A program made the translations under genes and the position numbers. Source: Prosapia bicincta (Eukaryota > Arthropoda > Insecta > Hemiptera > Cercopidae). Taken from it: DNA of 64,000 nucleotides. Under the pieces are notes generated by a model that saw only the letters and a program-made list of their open reading frames with translations, searched no databases and was not told the origin of the DNA. The stretch covers positions 244,612,823 to 244,676,822 of the forward strand of contig JBAIZL010000005.1 of assembly GCA_036971475.1 (NCBI GenBank). The letters run 5' to 3'. Positions 47,451-62,018 of the stretch are shown here, piece after piece (positions within the stretch are counted from its first letter, which is position 1; every line of letters starts with the position of its first letter).

Positions 47451-49504
47451 CCTGAGCATATTTTAAGGTTCCCTCATTGGGCTTTATTCGTCTCACCCAT
47501 CATTATGATCAAATAATTATCCGATATCCGATAATCATTGAAGAAATTTAAGTAATTTTTCTAGATGAATTAGATATTTATGTTGTATTGACAAGGCACT
47601 GTCCGCTTGACGCCGGAAAGAGGAGTTAGTTGGACCAAAGAAACCATATATAATTCAAGTAGAGTTTTCAAATTTCAATATAAACAATGTTTTAAAATAT
47701 TTAACTGCGTTGCTAAAGGTATCTTAATACGCTACACTTTATTAGAGTGTAAGTCCTAGATTGATGATTTAATCAAGATATTTATTACAGGTATCCTATG
47801 GATTATTATTCATTTGCGCTTAGTTAAAATGAGTTGCCTAGGATTTAGGCGTAGAATTTATTAAGAGTTATCAAACGTCGGACTTGGTTAAAATTGGGCT
47901 GCGAAATATTGTCCTTATGTTTAGTTGGGAAAGAGTTATTTCCAATGTTAAAAACATTGGGCGCAACACGAGCAAGTCAACTTTATAAGAACATGTCACA
48001 TGTAGAGCTAATTTAGAAAATTACAGAACCTATTACTGCCCATTACATAACTGAAAACTCTTTTTACCTTTAACATTTCAATAAGTAAGCGTTAATAATG
48101 TGCCATAAAGAATTCCTTATTCGTAGGTAACATTATTGTGGCTATCTACAAGACGGGAAAAGATTTATTTGCTAACCAGATAGGCTGTGCTTTAACAACT
48201 TCTGAAATGTCAGGAAACCAGTGTCTAGCTGACCAATAAGGAAAGGTGTTGGCCTGGGTTGACCCGTTAATTTACCCTTCAGTTCGCATTTAGAAAATTT
48301 CCAGAAACTGGAAACAACAGGAGTTGCTGTTCGTTTCAATTGTCAATCTGTTAGGCGTTGTTTAGGATGAATATAGCCAAGGGTTTACTCTAGTGGAAAC
48401 ATTCTTAAGGCGTTCTACTCACTACTTCTAAGTTTTCCTGAGTTTTTTCTTCTGAATTTATTTATTTTATTATTATTTTTTTAAAATTATAATTTAGCAT
48501 ATTTGTCGTTTTGTGTGTGGTTCATTCTTATTTTCGTATTTACCATTTCTTCTTTTTTACAATGGTATTTATATATAAATATGTCTTTAGTGTTTGTCGC
48601 TTAGCTTTCATTTTATGTTTTGTTGAAGTTGCATATTATTTTTTACGTATTTATGCATAGTCTATTTGTTCAACAATGAATAGAAGAAAATGGTGCTCAA
48701 TTAAATTACGTGTATTCATTAAACGATAAGTAATAACAATTTATTCGCTATGCTTTTATTAAAACAAATGTATTGCAACAATGTGACTACAAAGATTTGT
48801 TCACTAAACCGATGACGTCATGGTGTCATTACACAGTGTAGATACTGGACAGACTTGGCATTATATCGGCATGATTAGACATGTTGGAATAGTAATTAGG
48901 CTGAGAGTGAACCTTTACACAGGGTGTCAATTTACACGTCGCCTATGCAAAGTGAACGTAGCTATTGTATGTGTGCCAATAGATGTGTGGTTCATTATTT
49001 ATTTGCACGAATAGAAAGCTGCAAACGGTTTCTTACAAAGTATTAAAGCTTTCGATGACATAATTCGAAAGAATCGATTCATAATTTATTTTCGCAATGC
49101 ATTTGGTTTGAAGGGATGTGTCATGCTCTAACGTGAGCAATGGGAAATCGGCTTTACATGTTGCCGATAGATAGAGGCTGGAAAAGCGGCAAAGAAAACT
49201 ATTTTAGAAGTACTTGTAACATATCGAGTCAAATATACAAAGGTTTTTCTGTTTTAAACCTGCAATTAGTAATAATGACGGAACAAATTTCTTGAAATAG
49301 TGTTTTTTACTTAGTATAAAAGAGGTATTTAAATAATAATATCTCTAATAATTGAGAATCTTTCTTTACAAAACTGAAATAAAGTGTTTACAGTATAATA
49401 TAAAGGACGAAACAATATAGTCCACTATTGAACTCTTACCAAAATTAGATCCTAATTTTACTGTCTTGGTTACACAAGTCAGTTCCAGAGGAGAATTTAC
49501 ACAT
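47451..49504. other. AT-rich non-coding sequence
   Basis: No gene recognised. A TGACGTCA site at 48813 stands alone. Confidence 0.4.
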
Positions 49505-49890
49505 GTAACTAAAAATAGCAACTAAAATAGACTAAAAACTATTTACTAAATCAAGGTACTAAAATTTACTAAAGCTATTTACCAAACCTGATTAAGACAC
49601 GCTACTAAACTAGCTACATAAGGTACTTATACTTACTAATTCAAGCTACTAAAACTAACTAGAGCTAGCTATTATAACTTACTCAAGACAGCTACTAAAA
49701 CTCATTGTAGCTATTTACTAAAACAAATTCAATCAATCTATTAAAACTTACTAAAGCTAGCTACTATAACTTATTAAATAAGCTACTAAAACTTACTAAA
49801 TCAAGCTACTAAACTTACTAAAGCTACTCAAACTTAATAGAGAGAACTACTAAAATTCTAAAGCTTAGTACTAAGACTTACTAAAACAGA
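49505..49890. repeat. Degenerate ACTAAA-type minisatellite
   Basis: Units resembling AGCTACTAAAACTTACTAAA repeat about 20 times with irregular 17-22 bp spacing and many substitutions. Confidence 0.85.
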
Positions 49891-49927
49891 TGGGTAGTGG
49901 AAATAACAACTTTTATAGTTATATATA

Positions 49928-49976
49928 CACGCATTTCGTATTTAGCGCATTTAGCTTATAGTTGAGATGTCTTCAG
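49928..49976 (-). other. Motif copy on the minus strand
   Basis: On the minus strand CTGAAGACATCTCAACTATA, then GCTAAATGCGCTAAATACGA and AATGCGTGTATAT. The order CTGAAGA, a self-complementary stretch, CGAAA fits the recurring motif. It lies 40 bp from the ACTAAA minisatellite, as the copy at 3071 lies beside the 16-bp array. Confidence 0.4.
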
Positions 49977-52835
49977 GTTACATGATTTTTATTTTAATGA
50001 AGAAGTGTTAGTGCATCGAAATATATTTGAATCGCCGATCATCTGCTAACGATCTACTTTGCTTTAAAATTCCTAAAAACCTGTCAATTCAATCTCTTTC
50101 AACCACTTAACTTTCGGGACTCTTTGTACCCTACAGGTACTTGCCTTATAGAGTCATTTATTTCTTTTCCTTTCTTAAAAATATATAAATCTCAGAGCAC
50201 GTATTTTATTTTTAATCTCTGCCACATTTATTCCCATTTCAGTCTCTACTTCCTAAAAGTTAGATTCCATGGTTGTTTGTAAATTTACCCTTTGTACCCC
50301 TTAGAACTGTCATTGTCAAATGTTCCATGCATTTTAAAATAGTTTATTTACTCTGCTGCGACATTTTATAAAAAAAGAAAACTACAAGCAATAATTGAGA
50401 CGCTACCAAACGTGTGAGCTACACTAATGTGATATGTCTAGATCTGCTTAGGTCTTATTGTTGGTGCGGGGGAAGTGAACGGAAAATGATTCTATTCATC
50501 TGACTTAAACGTTCACTAAAACTAACTGAAACATACACTAGCTTAAGTACTAATCAAATTATTCACACGTTGTAAGGTTAAATTAGTGTCGCTACTACAC
50601 TGGAGTAGATACGCCTTGAGAGACACTATTATATGAAGTAATCATTATATTGGAAGAAAAACAACAGATGACAAAACAAAAGTTCCTTAATCGTGATTGA
50701 TGGAATTCTCGTGAGACCTATAGATAGAACAAAGGTACGATATAAAATCACGTACGGATGATTTTACGAAAGAAGTGAAGACGAAATCATATTCTAAGAG
50801 AGATACCATGATGACGTCACAGACTCTCTGTCACTGATATCAGCTGAGCAAGCACCTCTAGTCAGTGCGGAACCAGGTCAGACTATAACGCGACAAGGAC
50901 AGAACAATTTATTTAGGTATATACAGGCTTTATTTGAAAATGCGGAACCATAAGGTTTTGCTATAGAGTTAAAACGTACTAAATGTTAGAAAACTTCTAA
51001 TAGGAGGTCGTCATCCCTTCTATATGTCCTATATCCCTTTGGCTTTGTTATGTTTAGTGATTTAAACAGTCATTATTGCCAGAAAACGCTAAGTAACGAC
51101 ACCATATTGAAGATGACAGTGAATACAATATCATATTGACCTTTGTAGAAATGTCCTTAAATACCCAGTTTCAATACGAATAGTATTTAGTTCTTATCTG
51201 ATTTGATAAAAAACAATCTTTAATTAGGTTACACGCGATTCACATAAATGTTCACTTCAGGAACATCCTCTTCATTGGAGGATATTTATTACTCCTTTCT
51301 GTTCCTTAAGCTTAGAAGCTGAATCTTGAGTTCTAACTCTGGAGGGCAAAGGAAGATTTCAAGACATGCGTGAATGTATTTTTTTAAAAAAAATAATAAT
51401 ACTATAAACATGGCCTCTTCATAACAAAAATTGTTTTTTTGTGATTTTTAAATTTATAATCAAGGCTTACGATTATTTTATTTTCAAAATAAACGTAGAG
51501 CTAATTGTGATATATTTTAAATAAAGTTAAGTGTAGTATTAATAAATGGTACATAAAAAATTACAAAAATTATCTAAAGCTAAATGATTACCTGAAGCAT
51601 GTTGTCTGAAGTTTATAAGTTTCTAATGACCTAACCTCAGAAGCTTTAGATTTATATCCCGATTGTTATAACTGTAGGTATTTATAGCAAATGGGAATGG
51701 TTTTGGGAGACCTGAAATTACTGCACAAAGAAGGGCGCATAGCCCTGAAATGTTAAGCACCCTTCATCTACAAAATGATGAACCACGTGAAACCAAAACA
51801 TTTATTTTTTAACATATTTTTAGGCAAAATGATTTTACGGTTTAAACGATTACAGTTATTCTATGTGGTTGTATCCAATGTTGAAGACAAACTTGGGAAA
51901 ATTTTATACTTAAAGGATACTGCTAACAATTTAAAATGTAAATATCTCAAAAACCGTCTATTTGGGGATAAGAAATGTGTTGTAGTAATGTTCAGCATTA
52001 TTCTTGTTAATATTTTATATATGAGATGTTAGTAATCATTATAATTTTATGTTTCGTATATTATAATTTGCTGACGTCTTCATAAAAAAACGAGTAATTT
52101 AAAAAAGGGCAATTACTTTTGAATGTAGGACCGGTGACTTTAAATATTTAATTTTACAAAATTCGGACAGACCATGTATTGCGTTTGTTCTTAGAATCCT
52201 ATGCTAGGACTGCAAAAAGGGTTCTCTTTAAGATAGTAATGGTCTCCTCAACTGTAGTAGCGCAAACAATGGAATCTGTTCTGATGCCACGCTCAGAACA
52301 CCCACAGGGACTGTATTCGCTTAACAAGACCTTCAATAACCACGTAGAGCGTGGATAGTTAGGGAATTGTGGCATCTTTTATTACTTCCTGGACTAACAA
52401 GCAGTATTGTCGCGGTAACAATAGCAATACAGAGAAACGGTACATCGTATCCGACTATAACACGTTACTTGTGTGTGATTGGAATAATGTGGTGGTACGC
52501 GAAATACTGACAAAATCCACCCGCTTCTTGTTATGAGCACAACTTGGCAACGCTGTTGTCTTTAGTTCTCAGGTTTGTATTAGGGAAATCGTTAGTGTCA
52601 GAATAATTTAATTGAAAACCAGAATTTATAGTCAACAGCGAAAATATAGATACCTATATCTTATTTATATTTTTTTAATTTTTAAAGTTTTGAGCAATTT
52701 TTTAAAATATATGTCTTTAAATTTGAAATATTATGAAGTATTAAATAGCCCAATTTAATAAAAAGATTTCCAAAAAGAAGAATTTTTAACCATCCCTACT
52801 TAAACCAAACGTAATTGTTAGCATTATCAAGGGCC
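49977..52835. other. Non-coding sequence
   Basis: No gene recognised. 50780-50900 and 52200-52560 are GC-elevated without open frames. The 85-codon frame at 51775-52032 has no domain. Confidence 0.4.
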
Positions 52836-52900
52836 AATGTGTTTGTGTGCGTGCGCGCGCGAGAGCGTGTGTGTGCAACGCGCTCACTCGTTCGTGTAGG
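52836..52900. repeat. GT/GC alternating purine-pyrimidine tract
   Basis: TGTGTTTGTGTGCGTGCGCG continues through GCGAGAGCGTGTGTGTGCAA. Sequence of this kind favours Z-DNA. Confidence 0.8.
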
Positions 52901-52968
52901 TTACAAAACAAAAATTTATATGTGACAACCTTGTATTCATTAATTTCCTTCAAAACGATCATTAGACT

Positions 52969-52995
52969 CTGATGATGTATGACTAAAACGTTGTG
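52969..52995 (+). other. CTGATGATG...AAACG motif
   Basis: CTGATGATGTATGACTAAAA then CGTTG. ACAACCTTGTATT upstream (52925) and AATAAGGTTGT downstream (53013) are partly complementary, a faint fold-back like the other copies. Confidence 0.4.
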
Positions 52996-55900
52996 AGCAA
53001 ACACACAAAATATAAATAAGGTTGTGCTGAAGGTTAAATTTTAGTCAAGTTAAGAGCATTTAAGTGTACTTTACTAATAAATTGTAAATTATTTTACAGT
53101 AAAGCTAGTATTAGAATTTGCTTTATTTAAGTAAGTGGTAAATTTAAATATGGGATTTAAAAAGCAATGTTTACTTAGACGAGCTTTTGTACCTCCAAAG
53201 GCTTAAAAAGATCTATAATAAAATGAAAAAATAAACGGTAAATTAGTTGCGAGGGGTCGTGATAGAATAAACTACTTGTTGGGTTTGGGGTTTTTAATCC
53301 ATCTCGTTCCGAATAAAGTACAAAAAATATATTCGCCTTTTCATTACCTAAAAACTCAAACCCTTCATTTGTACTGTTGAAAATCTCCACCCATTATTAC
53401 TATAAACCTTAATATCTGTAATACTCGTATAATGCGTCAGTATTAGACTATTAAATAATGTTGCTTATCAGTTTTATAAACATAAAGTGTCTTTTAAATA
53501 TTGTTTATAATCGCAGACAAATAACTGTCTGATAATATATAAACATTGTTAGGTTTTATGAGTCATAGTAATTGTTAATGTTTAAAGTATCAATTTAAAT
53601 CTAAATATTCTATGTTTTATTGTTAAAAGTTTAAAATATCAATTTAAAACTAAATATTATTTTTTGTTTTATTGTCGAGGTGTTTCGGTTTAATTAAACC
53701 GTCCGGTATATTGTAAACAAGCATCTTCACTCTCATTAAGATAAGTTTATTCATATAGGCGACCCAACCCTTTTACAAGGAACCATTACGATTTCGCGTC
53801 AGTTGCGCCCAGCGATATTTGCGCCATCTTCATGCTGTCGAAGAATGGAACAACTTAGAAACACCCTTCGGAGACCTAATCCTAAAACCAAAGAAGTGAT
53901 TAATCGTTTCAAAATTGAAGAGGAAAATGCAGCCTGTGTATACAGGAAGATACAATTAAAGCTTGGATGAAAGAGAAAATATGCACATGGCCAGCATAAA
54001 CTGGCCGAGAGAATGAATAAAATGACCAAGAAGTACGAAGAAACTAATGGCATAAGGACTTGTCTTGCACTCTGACCTACTTACAAAAGTTAGACTGAGA
54101 TCAAACTGAAGACTGCTAAAACTTTTGACAATATTTGCAAACAGTAGTCCACTAAGTTCACCACAAAATTCAAAAGAAATTAATAACAATAAATTACAAA
54201 AAAAATAACAATTAACATGATATACTTTGATTTATAAAAGTAAAAAATATAAAAGTGACAACTCATTCAGATGATTTTAAACCCGTTCAAAGGATAGACA
54301 ACAGGTTTTCCAAAATGATGGAGAAACTGGTTTTCTATCTCTTAGCAAGTCTAAAGCCTGGGTTAAGTGTGATGGAAACCATATGGGCTATAACACAGAA
54401 AATAATGTGGGTCTTAAAAACGCAGGTATATTTGGGGTGTAACTTGGGCGCAACTGTCCCACATTTCACGAGGAGAGCAAATGCATCTCCGCATATTCAA
54501 TCATAAACCCTTTACTTAATCCTAGTTACTTCGCTCTATCTTCCCTTATTCTTTTTACAATGCAATACAAAGGACGAACATATCTGTAATATCGTGATAA
54601 TGATCAGGTCTACTTAAGGGATTCGTGAAACAGCAGACGTGATGTCATGATCTCCCCTAAATCCTGATAGGGGATTCTACCTATTCTGGTGATTTTATTT
54701 AGCTACCTTAATGCGATTCATACCTTTACAAACCCCTCCTATGCATTTTAAGCAACAACTGTCATACTGACTAAAACCCACAAACTACAAAAAAATTTAA
54801 CAATACACCTTTATTTGAAAATTTCGGCATATCTGAGACGGGGAGATTTACATTTTAGAAAAAAAATAACATGATCAATGGGGAACAACGTTTTGTGATC
54901 CCTTATATAACAAAAAATGTTTTAAAGGTAGTATATTACAGCAATTTATAAAGCTTTTATGTTTATAAAATACGTAACATATTCATAAATGAATGTAAAA
55001 CCAACCCTTATATCAAAATTTAAAGTTCGGATATTCATAGACTAATGTTAATAAAATTCACCGAACGTAATGTAGGCCTACTACAAAATTAAAGTGTTAT
55101 ATTATTTACTCAAAATTTAAAGTTCGAAGCTGCGATCCAGGTGCAAGTGAAATACCATTTAATCCTCTTAGTACTGGACCTGAAATATTACATTTTGATC
55201 ATTGTATTTATTTTTCAATTTTTGAGGTGTCTCGAGCAACATCGCCCTAATTGACATTTACGTAAATAAAAGCAAACAATTTCGATCCAAATTAACACGT
55301 ACACGTCCAGAACGAGTCGGACTGGTCCGTGACATCGTGACTTACCACTAAACGGGGTCAGAGGTTCAAAAGTATATCGTAAAAACTAACAATAAACACA
55401 ATGGAGTCGTAGATATACGTAAGCTTGGAGACATATTGTTGCCAGGCAACCGCTTCCTTTCCCTTATATGTCGCTACAAATACAATTAACAATGTAACAT
55501 CTCGTTACTTTCTCGTGTTTTACGAGAAATCGAGGACTGAATTGAAAAAAACGTTGTTTGATATAATGACGTGGAATTAAGCTTTACATATATAGGCATA
55601 TATGAGATGCGTGGCGTTATTACTGGGCGCAAGAGTTTCCTTTTCTGAGTGAACCTTTAGGAATGACGAACCGAGGGAGTGAATTATGTGAATGTCGGTC
55701 GTATTTTCTCTTTATACGCATGCGCATACGTGCATTACTTTCAAATCAAACAACATTGTTTTTTTCTTAGATGGCATTAATATTTTAGTGCTACTTGGCC
55801 AGAATACCAAATCTGACTTAATTGTTTCAATCATTGTCATGCAATACTTTTCGAACGACTATTGTTTACCATGTTTACCAAATCGAAATCGACTTAAGAT

Positions 55901-56413
55901 TAGATGAAAAGAATTTAAACATTTGAGACTATTATTCACGTAGTGATACTTGTGACTTTCAACGAGAATATGTTTACGTTGAAGAAAACATTTATAAACG
56001 TTGATTTACTGTTGTTATAGAGAATGCAGTTTCTATTTTTTTTCTGCACCTATACAGTGAACAGATTCAAGTGTACCTTGAACATGGAATAAAATCATTA
56101 ACAAGAGGTTAGACTTAACCGTAAGTTACGTTAAAATTATCAGACATTTCAGTATTGAAATTTCAGACACACATTACGTAAACAATTAATCACGTGATTA
56201 AATATGTATGTAATTGGTACGGTAACTGTTAACAATGGTGGGAAAAGCTATAATTTTACGTTTACTTTTGTTCATCAATAGAACATTCTAATTAAGAAGA
56301 ACCTAAAATAGTGGTGTGAATTTAAGTAGCCTGGTCATTAAACTATGTTTTTTAGAAACACTCTCCTTTATCAAGTACTTCTAACTACAATATCACTATC
56401 CAGTAAAGTCTAT
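52996..56413. other. Non-coding sequence
   Basis: About 3.4 kb with no recognisable gene. Frames at 53799-54189 (minus) and 54255-54506 (plus) have no domain. 55200-55480 is slightly GC-elevated and may be regulatory. Confidence 0.4.
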
Positions 56414-57225
56414 CCTAACCCTAACTGGATATTTTGTTGCTATATTGTATATAGGTGGATACAAATTGATTGTATTATAAAATAATATTCTCTTTTATAA
56501 TGAAACATTTAGTTCATAAAGTCTTGGATATTTTGTTGCTATATTGTATAGAGGTGTATACAAATTGATTTTATTATAAAATAATATTCTGTTTTATAAT
56601 GAAACATTTAGTTCATAAAGTCCTGGATATTTTGTTGCTATATTTTATAGAGGTGGATACAAATTGATTTTATTATAAAATAATATTCTGTTTTATAATG
56701 AAACATTTAGTTCACAAAGTCCTGGTTATTTTGTTGCTATATTGTATAGAGGTGGATACAAATTGATTTTATTATAAAATAATATTCTGTTTTATAATGA
56801 AACATTTAGTTCATAAAGTCCTGGATATGTTGTTGCTATATTGTATAGAGGTGGATACAAATTGATTTTATTATAAAATAATATTCTGTTTTATAATGAA
56901 ACATTTAGTTCATAAAGTCCTGGATATGTTGTTGCTATATTGTATAGAGGTGGATACAAATTGATTTTATTATAAAATAATATTCTGTTTTATAATGAAA
57001 CATTTAGTTCATAAAGTCCTGGATATGTTGTTGCTATATTGTATAGAGGTGGATACAAATTGATTTTATTATAAAATAATATTCTGTTTTATAATGAAAC
57101 ATTTAGTTCATAAAGTCCTGGATATGTTGTTGCTATATTGTATAGAGGTGGATACAAATTGATTTTATTATAAAATAATATTCTGTTTTATAATGAAACA
57201 TTTAGTTCATAAAGTCCTGACTGTG
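56414..57225. repeat. 99-bp satellite, eight units
   Basis: The phrase GGATATKTTGTTGCTATATT occurs at 56427, 56526, 56625, 56724, 56823, 56922, 57021 and 57120, an exact 99-bp period throughout. Units 1-4 share TATTTTG (unit 4 has GGTTATT) with a few other changes; units 5-8 share TATGTTG and look identical. This indicates recent growth at the right-hand end. Units are AT-rich and contain stops in all frames. Confidence 0.98.
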
Positions 57226-59280
57226 TTGATAACATGAAGCTATTTATGCTCGTGTTTTTTCCAAATTCAAAACATATTTATATTTTGCGACGTTTACAAG
57301 TGTTTTCTTAACGTTTAGCATTCGACTGCTAAGTAATGCTACTTACATGAGAGAAAAAAAATCAAAATTGCTTCATTTATTAATAAAAACTACCCCAAGA
57401 GATATTTTGAAACATTCATGGGCACCCACGAATGTTCGGGGCCTAGGAATGTTCGGCTTTTTTTGCTCGCGGTTCTGGTCTATATAAGATGTTTTAGTAG
57501 ACCTATGAGGCAAGTTCGTTGTAGGCCTACTTTGAGTCGGAGGTGCCTCATGAAAGGTTGGCCACCATTAGTGCTTAAAGGATTATGGAGATAATATCCC
57601 CAATCCTGGGACAAGCCCCAGATTTCTGTTTCGGAAAAGTATGTTATGAAGACAATGTTTTCCATAACTACGTAAATATGTTCGTGGGAAGTTCAAATGA
57701 ATATAATCTATTACTTCCAAAATCTTTACATGCTTTATTTTGTATTAATAGATATGCCAGTGCCTATGTAACAGGATTTCTTAACAGGAAGATCAACAAC
57801 CCACTGAGGGTTTGAATCTGTCTTCAAAAATTTCCTCCTATTCTCTGTTTTTCACACTTTTTAAGCCAATAAATTATTCTCAACGGATTTTGTATTCCAT
57901 TTTTTTTTCTTTACATACATTAATTTATAATTTAACTCAAGTAAATTGCAATCAGTTTTGAATTACATCGCTAACATTTAAGCCACTTAGCTTAAAGAAT
58001 ATTTCCTGTACAGTTGAAAACAGGAAGAAAATATCTTTAAGTCAGCTTGCCCTTCCTGACGTAAAATGCATCCAGTTTCCCAGAGAAACCACTTTCTGAC
58101 CCAACAAACGTAATCCTAGATAGAAACCAGTCAATTCCAACATCTCTTATCCTGATCCAACCTGCAGCAAGTGTTAGGTCTAACTGCAAAAATCCACAAT
58201 GGTCATAAAACCCAATCCTTTTTCTCTGACTAATCTGTCCAACAACGTTAACATTATTTCACGGTCTTTTAACAAATAAATTGGAAGAACTGTGGCCCAG
58301 CAAGGAAACACAACCATGTTAAGTCACTCATGTCACAATAGTTAATGAATTACAAGAACTCACCGCTGGTCCCTGTATAAAAACATCTTCCAAAGAAATC
58401 CGGATTTATTTAGTTTGTACACACAAAATTAATTGTTATTTCGATGAACAATACAGAAACACTTGACTGGAAGTTTAAACAACATTTCAGATTTGATGTA
58501 CATGCTGTATTCGGATTTTACAAGAATGACTAAATAGAAAGAAATATATCTTGGCTGATGGGCAGCTGGTGAGAGACAAAATTTCTGTTTTACAATTTAC
58601 ATAAGGCATACGGTTTGTTGTTTGTTTCGTGGGGTGTGTGGTGATCGTATCGATGTCTTAGTGTGTTGACAACCAAAATTATTTTTACCGTAAGAATGAA
58701 TCTTTCTCATTGCCAAGCCTTACAAGATAGAGATTATTCATATAACCAGACGGACAAACGGTTATAGCCACAGTTTCTGGCAAGTATGTGTTTAGAATCA
58801 CAGATTGGGAGACTAATGTTGTGCTTATCAAACGTAATTTCTGTATGTTAACGTCTTGATTGATGACGTAACAAATGAACAATCACGACAAAGATAAAAT
58901 GTCGAAGTATGTTTTCCCCATTAAAACTTCTAAGAAGTATGATTCTGTGTGCTGTATGTGGTTGTATTTTAATAATAACAATACAAATAGTGATTTTATG
59001 CTTTTGATGATCATTAAAGAGTTCTAATTAAACATACCTCAGTAAACAAATAGGTTTTGTTCAGGCATAGATAGACTTATTCTTTAGTCTAATTAAAATT
59101 AAATACTTATTGTGGAAAACATTGAAACATATCAATAGATAACCTCGTTAAACAAAATTAAGTTTCACGTAGACGTCGTGAAAAAATTATATTTTAGAGC
59201 TACAAATGTTAGGATAAAGCGGCTGTTTAATAAATTAATTTAGAATTTTGATTGCAGAAACCAATCTAAAAAAATGTAAA

Positions 59281-59282
<2 letters not shown>
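57226..59282. other. Non-coding sequence
   Basis: No gene. GAATGTTCGG is repeated near 57432 and 57450. Frames at 57480-57815 on both strands have no domain. Confidence 0.4.

Positions 59283-59345
<63 letters not shown>
59283..59345. repeat. (TA)n microsatellite
   Basis: About 31 TA units, uninterrupted. Confidence 0.98.
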
Positions 59346-60573
<1,228 letters not shown>

Positions 60574-60859
60574 TAAAAAGAAAGAGTATCTATTAAATGA
60601 CTGGTAAAAAATAAGCATTGTTTAAACCTTGTGTAGCAGTCTCTCATTAGTATAGATTTATTGGTAATCTATAGGCTTGAGGTTTCTATGTACCTTTGGT
60701 TTAAAAGCTAAAAGCATAAAAAATTATAGAAACATCTAAACTGGGATCTCGAATAATAAACTGTCAGACATGTAGGGTAATGAGGGGAGAGCCCATAACG
60801 TCACAGTTATTAAACTAGATATTTTTCTAGATATATGTAATTTTCAAAATAAGGCGTGT

Positions 60860-61240
60860 GCAAAGAAGGACAAAATATTTCAAGACCAAGACAACAAATG
60901 TAAGATATACTAGGATTGACGGAGATTAGAGGAAGAAGATCATTGGTAGGCAAGACAGGAGAAAGGAAAGGGATAGAATGGAGGAGCGATCAAGGAGTCG
61001 AAGTAGAATGTCATTTAGGGTTTGGGGCCCGGAGGAAGAGGAAGCTCGGGGTGCCAGCGAGGTCAAAAGTACGATAAGCCGGGAAGAGAGGAGTCTAACC
61101 CTGGAAAGTGTAGATAAAACGATAATGGAGATGTTCCGCCGTTATTTTAAACACAAAATGGACCACGACTCCATCGCAGGGAACGCTAAGGATCGAACCA
61201 GCTACTTCAATTCATCTTCAATACCAATTATTTAATATTT
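60860..61240 (+). other. GC-elevated island with an 85-codon open frame
   Basis: The frame 60978-61235 (open upstream to a stop near 60927) encodes a highly charged, Arg/Glu/Ser-rich peptide: MEERSRSRSRMSFRVWGPEE, later ESVDKTIMEMFRRYF. Composition is unlike the chance frames elsewhere. It could be a fragment of a retroelement gag/ORF1 or an orphan exon; I recognise no domain. The 3' end turns AT-rich abruptly at 61235. Confidence 0.25.
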
Positions 61241-61783
61241 AAAAATTAAATATTTCCAAAATTGAATTAAAAACCTAAATGTAAATTCAGTAAAACTGGC
61301 AAAATTTCTAAAATTTTAAATTACAAACTATAAACAGTAACCTCATGGCTAGGGATAATTTCGTACTTAACATAAGTTATATGATAATTTTATATTGAAG
61401 ACTAACAACTGTTAATTTGTAAGTGTTCTTTCTTCGCTGAAACTAGCTCGTCATTCATAAATTTATAGTATAGAAAATGTAAATTAGTAAATAATTTTTA
61501 GTATATTAAAGTTCAATTTAGGCCTATTAAGTAATGAGTGGGTTTTTTGTTCTTAATTCCAAAATCTACCATTAATTTTATTCTATTTAAAATTCAGATT
61601 CGGTGACCAACAGTAAATATATTTATTAATAATATTTCATGATATTTATAATTAATTTAAATTTATGATTGTTTATAGTTTGATTTTGTTACATTACAAA
61701 AGCAGCTCTATGTTATAGTTTTCACTTAATGCAAAGTGGTATGTTACAATATTATATATTAACATATAGTATAAAGTTTATGT
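61241..61783. other. AT-rich non-coding sequence
   Basis: Nothing recognised. Confidence 0.4.
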
Positions 61784-61812
61784 AATTACAATATATATAT
61801 ATATATATTGTA
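61784..61812. repeat. (TA)n within a perfect palindrome
   Basis: A TA tract bounded by TTACAA on the left and TTGTAA on the right, so the whole ~28 bp is self-complementary and can form a cruciform. Confidence 0.85.
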
Positions 61813-61938
61813 ACGAAAGCCTATACACTACATTTAGCAAGATTCTCAAACTATGGTGGAGCGGCTTTTAGAGATACAGTGGTTATTTCATTTTGAAGAG
61901 TAGCCTACACTTAAAAATACAGTAACCTCTTTACCCCT

Positions 61939-61939
<1 letters not shown>

Positions 61940-62012
<73 letters not shown>
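61940..62012. repeat. (TC)n polypyrimidine tract
   Basis: About 35 TC units with one TTTC interruption. Long homopyrimidine mirror sequence of this sort can form triplex DNA. Confidence 0.97.

Positions 62013-62018
<6 letters not shown>

Noticed and set aside
46348..47516. Frames up to 222 codons with a repeated MCLPLSPRLESLP-type peptide, as if a repetitive secreted or structural protein
   Set aside because: The same peptide appears in all three frames, as expected of a stop-free 64-bp satellite; no start context, signal peptide or codon bias supports a gene.
48813..50819. Two perfect CRE/ATF sites TGACGTCA at 48813 and 50812
   Set aside because: About 0.6 are expected by chance in 64 kb at this composition, so two isolated copies are not significant.
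61180..61215. Minus-strand CTGGTTCGATCC, resembling a tRNA T-arm
   Set aside because: The flanking bases do not form the T stem, and no matching D-arm or acceptor stem lies upstream.
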